The notes: generated from the sequence alone by a model not told the origin. A stretch of DNA of 16,570 nucleotides from Myxococcales bacterium (GCA_020430675.1 JAGQJJ010000015.1:1-16570); one strand, 5' to 3'; counted from the stretch's first letter, positions 7,317 to 15,118 are shown. Numbers and translations are program-made.

Positions 7317-8585
7317 TCAGTCATTCATTACGTGATTGAGCCCGTAGCTGTCGGTGCCGTGCACCTGGAAGCAGGTCACCTCGGGCAACGGCGCTGACAC
7401 GGTGCCTTCCGGCGTCGGGTGCTCGTAGGCGTGCTGTTCAGCCAGGACGTGGTTCGCCGCGCAGCGCGCCACAAACGACAGGCGCGTGGCATCGGCCGTC
7501 GAGTTGGGGTGCGAGGCGTGCATGTTCAGCGAGGTGAAGATCACGCACTCGCCGGCGCGCATCGCCAGGTCGCGCACTTCGCGGCCGACAAACGGGCTCT
7601 CGTCGAGCAGATCGAGCGCCGCCTCAAGCACCGCCTGGCTGCGGATGAAGTTGCCGGTCGAGAACTTCGCGACGGCGAGATAGGTGGCCAGCCGGGCCGT
7701 CGGCAGCATCGCCAGGAACAACATCAGGTTGTCCATCGCGAAGTAGTACAGGTGCTCGATGCGACCGTCGGTGAACGAACCCGGCACCATGCGCAGCGCG
7801 CCGTTCTCGATGGTCACGTCGGTCAGCGCCATCCACACCGTGAGCTGCACGATGGCGTCGTCCATCGGCTCGGTCGGCATCAGCTTGGCGGCCGTCGATG
7901 ACTCGCGAAACGTCGAAGTCTGGTGCCAGAAGGTGCCCTCGGCGCCCGGCGCCTTCTCGAAGAACTGCGTGCGCCAGCACATGACCTCGTCGCCCAGGAT
8001 GCCGGCGAGCCGCTCGGCGACCGGGGGCCGCCGCAGCACCTCGCGCAGCGCCGGCATGCGCAGGGCCTGGTACATGCCGGCCATCTGGTTGGTCCACGCG
8101 CCGTGCTTCTGCAGCACCGACTTCAGCGGATCGCCGAGCACCGTCTTGCCGTCGAAGCCGGTGGCAAAGCCGGCGCGAATCTCGTCGGTCAGCGCTTCGA
8201 CCTCCTCGGGCGCCATCACCCGGAAGGGGCCGAGCATGCCATCGCGCTCGAAGGCGGCGCGCTCGCTCTCGGGGAAGTGGTTCTGCGCCGCACCCAGCGT
8301 GCGAATGCGCTGGCCGCGCAGCGCCTCCAGCTCGGCGTGCAGGTCGCGCAGCGCGCGGCGGCGGAAGGGCAGCACAAACAGACGGTAGACATGCACCGCC
8401 ACCACCATCAGCCGAGTGAACAGGCGCTGACGCCACGAGAGCCGCAGGCCAGCGACGACCTCTTCCAGCGGGCGATAGCCGCGCAGCATCTCGGCCAGCA
8501 CGCGGTCCGGCGCGGGGGCCTCGGGCGCGGGCTGGCGGGTGCGGTTGATGGGCAGCGCGGTCGGTGAAAGCAGGGTGGTGGCCAC
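7317..8585 (-). CDS. SyrB2-like Fe(II)/2-oxoglutarate enzyme with HQT motif
   Basis: The protein has 422 residues. I chose GTG 8585 because GAGGAGG (8591-8597) lies five bases before it. The frame is open to 8768, but that part would overlap the divergent gene. Signature elements in order are GPFRVMAPEEVE (119-130), CWRTQFFEKAPGAEGTFW (203-220), HQTSTF (221-226), NGALRMVPGS (261-270), MHASHP (355-360) and RLSFVAR (368-374). The 203-226 stretch is strikingly like SyrB2 (CWRTEFF...HQADTF). Predicted ligands are His221 and His356, and Arg374 would bind 2-oxoglutarate. The carboxylate position is Thr223. The N-terminal 105 residues include an Arg-flanked hydrophobic helix (about 55-77), and residues about 277-335 form a hydrophobic insertion, which suggests membrane contact or a lipid-like substrate. 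It is the first gene of a three-gene operon. Substrate is unknown. Confidence 0.78.
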   Translation of the reverse strand: MATTLLSPTALPINRTRQPAPEAPAPDRVLAEMLRGYRPLEEVVAGLRLSWRQRLFTRLMVVAVHVYRLFVLPFRRRALRDLHAELEALRGQRIRTLGAAQNHFPESERAAFERDGMLGPFRVMAPEEVEALTDEIRAGFATGFDGKTVLGDPLKSVLQKHGAWTNQMAGMYQALRMPALREVLRRPPVAERLAGILGDEVMCWRTQFFEKAPGAEGTFWHQTSTFRESSTAAKLMPTEPMDDAIVQLTVWMALTDVTIENGALRMVPGSFTDGRIEHLYYFAMDNLMLFLAMLPTARLATYLAVAKFSTGNFIRSQAVLEAALDLLDESPFVGREVRDLAMRAGECVIFTSLNMHASHPNSTADATRLSFVARCAANHVLAEQHAYEHPTPEGTVSAPLPEVTCFQVHGTDSYGLNHVMND

Positions 8586-8679
8586 GAAGTCCTCCTCGAA
8601 TTCTTTGCAAGTCCCTGCGGGATCCATCGCGGGAACCCGCATTTTTTCTTCGACACGCCGCATCGAGGAGGCATTGGCA
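8586..8679. promoter_or_regulatory. divergent promoter region with mirrored ribosome binding sites
   Basis: This 94-bp spacer separates the oxygenase operon (-) from the membrane protein gene (+). Both genes have perfect GAGGAGG sites, at 8591-8597 (read on -) and 8665-8671 (read on +). With their flanks these form a 9-bp inverted repeat (CCTCCTCGA 8591-8599, TCGAGGAGG 8663-8671). Sharing so short a spacer suggests the two units are controlled together. No clear -35/-10 pair was found on either strand. Confidence 0.6.
8616..8647 (+). terminator. attenuator/terminator-like hairpin with T6 tract
   Basis: GCGGG (8629-8633) pairs with CCCGC (8636-8640), or in a 4-bp stem with a GAAC loop. It is followed by A and then TTTTTT (8642-8647), the pattern of an intrinsic terminator on the + strand. 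An alternative stem, TGCGGG (8616-8621) with CCCGCA (8636-8641), uses the same 3' arm. The structure lies 33 bases before the ATG at 8680. It could attenuate the membrane protein gene or stop antisense transcription, depending on where transcription begins. Confidence 0.4.
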
Positions 8680-9546
8680 ATGAACTCGACCGCTTCGCCG
8701 CTGACCGGCCAGGCCCAGCCGTCGGCCACCGCGGATCCGCTCCGCTTCCTGTTGGCCACCGGCGCCACCTTCGTGGTCGCGCTCGGCTTCTATGCGGTCG
8801 CCGACGGCCTCGCCTGCACCGGCCTCGCTGCCAAAGCGCTGCTCGTGCTCGGACCACCGCTGCTCATCTACGCGACCGGCGCGATCCGCTACCCCGACCG
8901 CCGCATGGAGCCGGTCTTGATCCTGGAGACCGCCGTGCTCTCAACCTTCCTGGTCGACGAATGGGCCCTGGGCGCCGGTCGGCCCGAGCTGCTGGTCGTC
9001 GGCCGCTCCGGCGTGCTCTGCTACTTCGTCCTGCAGGTCAGCGGCTTCGTGCGCTATCAGTGGCAGCGGGGCAAACCCTTGGGCGTGCTGCACTCGCTGC
9101 TCGGCGGCGCCGTCATGATCGCGTGGTGGGCTCGGCCCGATGGCCTGGGCGCGGTCTCGGAAGAGGGTCGCTACCTCATCATGGGCGGCCCGACGCCCTG
9201 GCAGGTGCAGGTGGTCTACCTGGCCTGGCTCAGCAACGTGATGCTGGTCGAGTCGGTCCGCCTGCCCTGCATGGCCCAGTCCGCCGTCGGCGGCGCTTCG
9301 TTGACCGTCTCGATGCTCTCCGGCTCATTCCTGTACCTGCGACTGCTGACCGCCTGCCTGGGCTTCGTCGGCGATCTGATCTTCGGCTACGGCCGCCCCG
9401 ACGGCGCCTCGCCGGTGGCCCGAGCCACGATGCTGCCCGCGCGTTGGCGGCCCATCCTCTTCGGCCCGATCGCCCGCTGGCTGCCGCGGCTCTCGCTGCC
9501 GATCATGGCCGCCACGGGCCTGGAGGTGCTGATCTTCGGCTGGTAG
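8680..9546 (+). CDS. unrecognised polytopic membrane protein, divergent from oxygenases
   Basis: The protein has 288 residues. ATG 8680 is chosen because GAGGAGG (8665-8671) lies eight bases upstream; the open frame extends back to 8539 but would overlap the oxygenase gene. I do not recognise the family. About seven hydrophobic segments are visible (about 23-45, 50-67, 78-95, 105-125, 135-150, 174-193 and 205-233), possibly with one more near the C-terminus (270-286). A soluble N-terminal tail and polar loops such as RYPDRRMEP (70-78) are also present. No transporter, protease or transferase motif stands out. The short shared promoter region suggests it works with the oxygenase operon, for example as an exporter or as a membrane enzyme on the same lipid-like compound. 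That link is inference. Confidence 0.7.
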   Translation: MNSTASPLTGQAQPSATADPLRFLLATGATFVVALGFYAVADGLACTGLAAKALLVLGPPLLIYATGAIRYPDRRMEPVLILETAVLSTFLVDEWALGAGRPELLVVGRSGVLCYFVLQVSGFVRYQWQRGKPLGVLHSLLGGAVMIAWWARPDGLGAVSEEGRYLIMGGPTPWQVQVVYLAWLSNVMLVESVRLPCMAQSAVGGASLTVSMLSGSFLYLRLLTACLGFVGDLIFGYGRPDGASPVARATMLPARWRPILFGPIARWLPRLSLPIMAATGLEVLIFGW

Positions 9547-9549
9547 CGA

Positions 9550-10866
9550 CTAATCGCCGTGAACGTTGGGCCCGATATACCCGTGGCGCCCGCCGTCGGC
9601 GCCGATGAAGTCGCGGCCGGGGTACAGATCGACGTGGAAGTGGTTGTCGTGGGCCGCGTTGTAGTCGGGCGTCAGCACCTCGTCGAAGATGTCGCGCACG
9701 TACATCTGCCAGCCCAGCTCGGCCAGCCATTGGCCCTCTTCGGTGGCGAAAGGCTCGATCACCTCGCCGGTCTCCCAATCGACATGCCCGTGCTCCCAGT
9801 GGTCGAGCACGTTGTAGACGCGGCCCTCGCTCGTGCGGAACCACTGCAAGTCGATGGCCTTGCCCGAAGCGTGCTGGCTGAGGCGATCGGTGCCGGCGAT
9901 GACGCGACAGTTATAGGTGCCGATATGGCCGACCTCGACGACGTCCAGCTCGCGCAGCAGCGACGAGAGGCGGTCGAGCGCGTTGGCCAGATGGCACGAC
10001 ATGAACATCGGCTGCGGCGTGTCATGGGTCAGGTAGCGATAGTCGACCCCACCGATCGGGCTGCTCAGCCGCACGGGGCCTTCAACCTCGCAGGTCAGGT
10101 CGGGGTGGTCGGCCGGCGTGTCGATGCGCGGCGGTTGGCGCTCGTAGTTCAATCCGCGCGCGTCCATCTGTTCGAAGCAGCCCGCCTCGGGATCGGCGCC
10201 CGGCGGGCCAGGCATGCAGACCCCGCGGCTGAGCGTGTCTTCGTTGAAGCGCGGTCGGCTCTCGCAGTGGTAGCCCGGCCGGCAGCCCGAGTCGCCGAAG
10301 GCCACGTAGTCGCAGCGCTGTACGCACGCGCCGCCGCCTTCGACCACATCGGGGATGCAGAACGTCACCGGCAGGCCATCGCGGTCGGGGCAGAACCGGT
10401 CGCAGTCCAGGCTGCACGCTCCCCGCGGCCAGCCCTCGTCTTCGCGCAGGCAGAACGCCTCGTCGTAGTCACACTCTTCATCGCTGGCACAGGGGCCGCC
10501 GATCCAGCCGGCGTTCAGCCCCGGATCGGGCGCGAGGCCCTCGTCGGCTGGCGGCGGCCCACCATCGGGCGGCGGCGGCTCGATCTCTTCGGGCGGAACC
10601 TCGGCGTCCTGGATTGGGGGTGCGCCGTCATCTTGCGACTGAACCGTCGCGTCTTGCTGCGCCGCGTCATCAACAACCGCCGCGTCATGGGCCGGCTTGC
10701 CCGGGTCAACGCCGCCGTCGAGACGTGGGGGTGGCAGGGCGTTTGCGTCGGTCTGCCCCTGCTGACCCGGGTCGGGCACCGCGCGCTGAAGCGACGGTTG
10801 TGGTGGATCAGCGCACGCCAGCAGCAGAAGGCCAGCGGCAGCGGCAAAGAAGAAGGGCCGGCCCAT
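9550..10866 (-). CDS. Cys-rich lipoprotein with M15/extensin-like C-terminal domain
   Basis: The protein has 438 residues. I prefer ATG 10866 over ATG 10872, because GGAG (10874-10877) is seven bases from the former and one from the latter. Residues 1-18 are a lipoprotein signal peptide ending LLLLAC, with Cys18 as lipid site. Residues 19-120 are a Pro/Asp/Gln-rich linker. Residues 125-230 carry many Cys in EGF-like spacing (GGPCASDEECDYDEAFC...), a style common in Myxococcota and relatives. The C-terminal domain has SQHASGKAIDL (330-340) and HDNHFHVDL (406-414), the HxxxxxxD...HxH zinc pattern of M15 D-Ala-D-Ala peptidases and extensin-like proteins. Likely ligands are His332, Asp339 and His411. 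It is predicted to sit on the outer membrane and to act on peptidoglycan or a related polymer. Confidence 0.8.
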   Translation of the reverse strand: MGRPFFFAAAAGLLLLACADPPQPSLQRAVPDPGQQGQTDANALPPPRLDGGVDPGKPAHDAAVVDDAAQQDATVQSQDDGAPPIQDAEVPPEEIEPPPPDGGPPPADEGLAPDPGLNAGWIGGPCASDEECDYDEAFCLREDEGWPRGACSLDCDRFCPDRDGLPVTFCIPDVVEGGGACVQRCDYVAFGDSGCRPGYHCESRPRFNEDTLSRGVCMPGPPGADPEAGCFEQMDARGLNYERQPPRIDTPADHPDLTCEVEGPVRLSSPIGGVDYRYLTHDTPQPMFMSCHLANALDRLSSLLRELDVVEVGHIGTYNCRVIAGTDRLSQHASGKAIDLQWFRTSEGRVYNVLDHWEHGHVDWETGEVIEPFATEEGQWLAELGWQMYVRDIFDEVLTPDYNAAHDNHFHVDLYPGRDFIGADGGRHGYIGPNVHGD

Positions 10867-11037
10867 CGGCATGCTCCACCCGTGAGATCAACTGCACTCG
10901 TTGTCAGTATGGTGCCGCAAGCGCGCCCTCGGTTTCCACCGTGACCGTCCGGTCCGATCCGTTTCCTGACAGAAGCCGCGCGTGACGCCGCGCTTGTGAT
11001 GGGGTATGAAGAAGGCCCACGACCTGCTCAACGCCCC
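10867..11037. promoter_or_regulatory. intergenic region between lipoprotein and phosphate operons
   Basis: These 171 bp separate divergent genes and should hold both promoters. I found no convincing -35/-10 pair and no Pho-box-like tandem repeat. In-frame GTG 10996 and ATG 10999 offer alternative starts for the DUF47 gene but lack a good ribosome binding site. Nothing else coding is supported here. Confidence 0.4.
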
Positions 11038-11712
11038 ATGCGCATTCCCCTCGGACGCCTCTTCGGTCGCAACCCCTTCGACTCGGTCAACGAGATGATG
11101 GACGCCGTGCGCGATTGCGTCTCGGACGTGCCCGCGCTCATCGACGCCCTCATCGCCGACGACCAGGCCCGCATCGTCGCGCTCGCCAAGGAGATCAGCC
11201 GCAAAGAGGCGATCACCGACGCGGTGAAGAACAAGCTGCGCGATGGCCTGCCCGGCACGCTGTTTCTGCCCGTCGACCGCCGTGACCTTTTGCAGCTCAT
11301 CGGCCAGATGGACGCGGTCGCCGACTGCGCCGAAGACGTGGGCGTGCTGCTCACGCTGCGCCACTTCGAGGTGCCCGCCGAGATGGTCGACCTGCTGCGC
11401 CGCTTTGTCGAAGCGGTGATGGCCACCGTCGCCGCCGCCGGCGAGGTGGTCTCGCAGGTCGACGTGCTGCTCGCCAGCGGGTTCGCCGGCAGCGCCGCCG
11501 AGCGCACCCTTCAGCTCATCCGCGACCTGGGGCGGCTCGAACACGAGGCCGACAAGCTTCAGGATCAGATCGCCAAGGTGCTGTTCCGCCACGAAGACCG
11601 CCTCACCCCGGTGGCGATCTTCATGTGGACCAAGGTGCTCAACAAGATCGGCGACATCGCCAATCACGCCGAGAACGTGGGCGACCGGGTGCGCCTCTTC
11701 CTGGCTCGATGA
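11038..11712 (+). CDS. DUF47/PhoU-like phosphate transport accessory protein
   Basis: The protein has 224 residues from ATG 11038. This start gives the usual N-terminus of the family (MRIPLGRLFGRNPFDSV), whereas starts at 10996/10999 would add an unusual 13-14 residue leader. No strong ribosome binding site is visible. The protein is all-helical with PhoU-like repeats and the acidic/His pattern of the TIGR00153/PF01865 family (for example AKEISRKEAITDAVKNKL and LEHEADKLQDQI). Members are normally encoded beside PiT phosphate permeases and are thought to modulate them. Here the PiT gene follows after a 34-base gap. That gap contains a short CCCC/GGGG hairpin (11724-11737). Confidence 0.88.
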   Translation: MRIPLGRLFGRNPFDSVNEMMDAVRDCVSDVPALIDALIADDQARIVALAKEISRKEAITDAVKNKLRDGLPGTLFLPVDRRDLLQLIGQMDAVADCAEDVGVLLTLRHFEVPAEMVDLLRRFVEAVMATVAAAGEVVSQVDVLLASGFAGSAAERTLQLIRDLGRLEHEADKLQDQIAKVLFRHEDRLTPVAIFMWTKVLNKIGDIANHAENVGDRVRLFLAR

Positions 11713-11746
11713 AGCACACGACTCCCCTCTTGCGGGGCGGGTGACG

Positions 11747-12997
11747 ATGGACGCGGCCTCGGTCGTGATGGCGCTCGCGGTCATCTCCGGCCTCTACATG
11801 GCGTGGAATATCGGAGCCAACGACGTGGCCAACGCCATGGGCACGTCGGTCGGCTCGGGCGCGCTGCGTCTGCGCCACGCCATCGTGCTCGCCATCGTCT
11901 TCGAGTGTGCCGGGGCGCTGCTCTCGGGCGGCATGGTCACCCAGACCATCAGCCAGGGCCTCGTCGACCTGCGCGCGGTCGGCGACGACTCGTTGCTGCT
12001 CGCCGCCGGCATGACCTGTTGCCTCGTCTCGGGCGCAGTGTGGCTGCACGTCGCGTCATTCATGGGCTGGCCGGTCTCGACCACCCACTGCATCGTCGGC
12101 GCGGTCGTCGGCGCGGGGGCCTGCGTCGGCGGCCCCGGCGCGTTGCGCGGCGACGCGGTGCTCGGTGTGGGCCTGGGCTGGGTATTGACGCCGCTGATAT
12201 CGGCATGGCTGGCCTATCAACTCTTCCAATGGCTGCGCCGCAGCATCCTGGGCCATGCCGACCCGATCGGACGCATCCGGCGCGCGGGCCCGTTCCTCGT
12301 CGGGGTGCTGGTGGGGCTGGTGGCGCTGGCGTTTTTGTTCCGCAACGACGCGCCCTTGGCGCCCGACCTGGGGCTGTGGCAGGCGGCGCTGGGCGCGCTC
12401 TGCGCCGCGGCGGTGGCGGCGCTGATCGCGCGGCCGTTTTTTGCCCGACTGACCCCGGCGCCGGGCGCCACGCTGGCGGATGCGCTGCGCCGCACCGAGC
12501 GTGTCTTCCAGGGCTTCCAGGTGCTCGGCGCCTGTTATCTGGCCTTCGCGCACGGCAGCAACGACGCAGCCAACGCCATCGGCCCGCTGGCGGCGGTGTT
12601 CCACGGGCTGCTGGAGGGGCCGAGCGAACATATCGTCGCGCCGGTGCCGGTGCTGCTCGTGGGCGCGGTGGGCATCTCGATCGGGCTCGCGAGCTACGGC
12701 TACAAGGTCATGGCCACCGTCGGGCGCGAGATCACCGAGCTGACCCCGTCGAGCGGCTGGACGGCGGTGATCAGCGCGGCGACGGTCATCTTGCTCGGCT
12801 CGAAGCTGGGCCTGCCGGTGAGCACCACGCACATCATGGTCGGCGCGGTGATCGGCGTCGGCTTCGGGCGCAGCATCGGCGCGATCAACATGCGCGTGCT
12901 GCGCGGCATCTTGATGAGCTGGCTGGTCACCGTGCCCTTCACCGCCACCCTCGCCGCGGCCCTGGTCGCCGGCGCCCGCGCCCTGCTCGGCGGATGA
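11747..12997 (+). CDS. pit: PiT family inorganic phosphate transporter
   Basis: The protein has 416 residues from ATG 11747; GTG 11741 is an equally possible start two codons earlier. It is an inner-membrane phosphate permease with about ten or more membrane segments. It has the internal duplication typical of the family: GANDVANA at 23-30 and GSNDAANA at 270-277, and PVSTTH at 109-114 and 357-362. PiT proteins take up phosphate, often as a metal-phosphate complex, driven by an ion gradient. The preceding DUF47 gene is its usual accessory. Its stop overlaps the start of the exporter gene by ATGA, so the three genes form one operon. The family call is very secure. Confidence 0.94.
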   Translation: MDAASVVMALAVISGLYMAWNIGANDVANAMGTSVGSGALRLRHAIVLAIVFECAGALLSGGMVTQTISQGLVDLRAVGDDSLLLAAGMTCCLVSGAVWLHVASFMGWPVSTTHCIVGAVVGAGACVGGPGALRGDAVLGVGLGWVLTPLISAWLAYQLFQWLRRSILGHADPIGRIRRAGPFLVGVLVGLVALAFLFRNDAPLAPDLGLWQAALGALCAAAVAALIARPFFARLTPAPGATLADALRRTERVFQGFQVLGACYLAFAHGSNDAANAIGPLAAVFHGLLEGPSEHIVAPVPVLLVGAVGISIGLASYGYKVMATVGREITELTPSSGWTAVISAATVILLGSKLGLPVSTTHIMVGAVIGVGFGRSIGAINMRVLRGILMSWLVTVPFTATLAAALVAGARALLGG

Positions 12998-15118
12998 CGC
13001 GCGGAATCGTCGCGGGGCTCTGCGCGCTCGGCTGCCTCGCCCTCGCCCTGCTGCCCCGCCCCGCGCTCGACAACTCGGCGCAAGCCATGCTGGTCGACGA
13101 CAGCGCGCCGGCGCTGCGGTACGCGCAGTTTCAGGCGATGTTTGGCGCTGACGAGGTGCTGGTCGTCGAGGCCGAGGGCGGTGCGTTGCTGCCCTTGCTG
13201 GGTCGAGCGGCGGCCTTCGAGCGCGACCTGCAGAAAGAGCCGGTGATCGACGGCACGCTGGGCCCGGCGACGGCCTATGCCGACGAGCTGGATGTGCTGC
13301 TCGACGCCGACCTGGGCGGCCCCGGCGAGCTGCCGCGCCTGGCGCCGCGGTTTTGGCGGGCCATTGGGCTCGGCGTTGGGGCTGGTGCGGGTCGACCCGC
13401 CCCGCGTGCGGGTCTTTGCCTTCTGCCACGGCAGCACGGTCGAAGCGCGCACCGGCATGGCGCAGCGGGTCGAGGCCTTCCGCGGCGAGGTCGCCGCGAT
13501 CGGCGGCGCGGTCCGGGCGGCCGGGCACCCACTGCTCAACCTTGAGATGGACCACGCCAGCCGCGACATCGAGCGCACCTCGCTGCCGTTGCTGGTCGGC
13601 GTCTGCGTGGGTCTGCTGCTGCTCTCGACGCGCAGCGTGCGGCTCACGATCGCCGCGCTGCTGCCGGTGGGGCTGGGCGTGCTGGCCACCGAGGGCCTGC
13701 TGACGCTGGTCGGGCGCTCGACCGACATCATCGTCAACATCGCAAAACCCTTGCTGTTTGTGGTGCTGCTCGCCAGCGCCTTGCACATCGTCGTCGCCTT
13801 CCAGGACGCGCGCCGCGACGGGCGATCGCCGGGCGAAGCGGCGGAAGAGGCGGCGCGCGAGAAGGGCCGGGCGTGCCTGTTTGCGCTGTGCACCACCGCG
13901 CTCGGCTTCGCCAGCCTCGCGTTCTCCGACATGCGCCCGGTGCGCACCTTCGGGTTGCTGACGGCGGCGGGGTTGACGCTGGGCGTGCCGCTGGTGCTGG
14001 CGGTGCTGCCGATGGTGCTGCGTTTCATCGGCGGGCCGGCGCGGGTCGAGGGCGGGCAGCTTCTGGGGCGCGTGGCCGCCGCGCTGGTGGGGCATGGGCT
14101 GAACCAGCGGTGGCGCTATCCCGCGCTGGCGGCGGCGTTGATCGCGGGCGGCGCGGTGGCCTTGTGGGCGCTGCCGGTCAGCCCCGGCGGCGTGCACTAT
14201 TTCGGCCCCGACATGCGCGTGCGCGCCGAACACGAGGCCATCGCGGCCAGTGGCCTGGGCCTGAGCAGCGTCGAGATGGTGCTGACCGCGCCGTCGCCTG
14301 AAGTGATGCCCGAAGCGCTCGACGCGATCGACGCCTTCGCCCGCGCCGCCGAGGCGCTGCCCGGTGCCCGCAAAGCGATGGGCGCGCCGCTCTTGCTGCG
14401 CGAGGCCACGTCGCGGGTGACCGGCACCGACGGCCTGCCCCCGATCGCCGAGCGCGCGGCGGCGTTGGCCGATCCGGCGCTGCGGGGCTTTGTCAGCGGC
14501 GGCAGCTTGCGCTTGTCGCTGCTCATCGACCACCTCGACGCGAAGGCGCTCGATCGGCTGCACGCGGCGCTGCGCGCGCGCTTCGAGCAGACGCTGGGTC
14601 GCCGCGGCTTCGCTTTGGAGCTGACCGGCCACCACGCGCTGCTCGTCGGCGCCCAGGCGGCGCTGGTCGATACGCTGCTGTGGAGCCTGCTCTCGACCGC
14701 GCTGCTCATCGAGCTGCTGGTGGTGCTGGCCCTGCGCTCGGTGCGCCGCGCGCTGGCGGTGGCGCTGCCGACGCTGGTGCCGGTCTTCCTCAACTTCATC
14801 CTGATGTGGCTGCTGGGCGTGCCGCTCGATCTGGGCACGAGCATGACCGGCGCCATCGCCATCGGCATCGCGGTCGACGACGCGCTGCACTTCACCATCG
14901 CCTGGGGCCGTGAGTCGCCGCTCCAGACCGCGCGTGGCACCGGGCGAGCGCTGGTGATGACCTCGGTGGTGATCTGCGCCGGCTTCCTGTCGCTGCTGCC
15001 CGCGCCCTTCACGCCCACGGCGCATTTCGGGCTGCTCTGCGCCGCGGCGATGGTCAGCGCGCTGGCCGCCGATCTGCTGGTGCTGCCACCGCTGCTCGCG
15101 CGGCTCGCGCCGCGCTGA
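12994..15118 (+). pseudogene. RND/MMPL-type exporter gene with a +1 frameshift
   Basis: Translation starts at ATG 12994 (overlapping the pit stop) with a signal-anchor and residues typical of predicted RND exporters (LPRPALDNSAQAMLVDDSAP). This frame runs to about 13350-13385 and then loses sense. The continuation (ALGLVRVDPPRVRVFAFCHG and onward) is in the next frame and ends at TGA 15116-15118. Together they give about 707 residues. The 3' part holds two MMPL/SSD-like membrane blocks (about 13580-14030 and 14680-15110), including the DD pair in GIAVDDALHF in the second. The shift lies near TTTT (13351-13354) or the G-runs just after. One surplus base from a sequencing error is the simplest cause; a true mutation or a +1 slippage is also possible. 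The family exports lipids or other hydrophobic compounds, but the substrate here is unknown. Confidence 0.8.

Noticed and set aside
7317..8585. Naming the HQT enzyme a chlorinase outright
   Set aside because: The signature is SyrB2-like, but Thr at the triad position is not the Ala/Gly of proven halogenases, and some enzymes of this fold with altered triads do other chemistry.
8586..8768. Longer N-terminus for the HQT enzyme, starting at 8768
   Set aside because: It would overlap the divergent membrane protein gene. A strong GAGGAGG lies five bases before GTG 8585, and the extra residues resemble no protein.
9559..10944. 461-codon plus-strand frame opposite the lipoprotein gene
   Set aside because: No domain, no ribosome binding site and shadow-like composition. 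The minus strand has a signal peptide and zinc motifs.
10867..11037. Pho box upstream of the phosphate operon
   Set aside because: Only an isolated CTGACA (10966-10971) is present; no tandem 11-base-spaced repeat typical of PhoB sites was found.
11724..11737. CCCC/GGGG hairpin between the DUF47 and pit genes as a terminator
   Set aside because: The stem is only 4 bp and no T-run follows; the genes are almost certainly co-transcribed.
12056..15025. Very long open frame (989 codons) on the minus strand opposite pit and the exporter gene
   Set aside because: It is Arg/Gln/His/Ala-rich nonsense with no motifs, as expected opposite GC-rich genes. The plus strand there encodes clear PiT and RND proteins.
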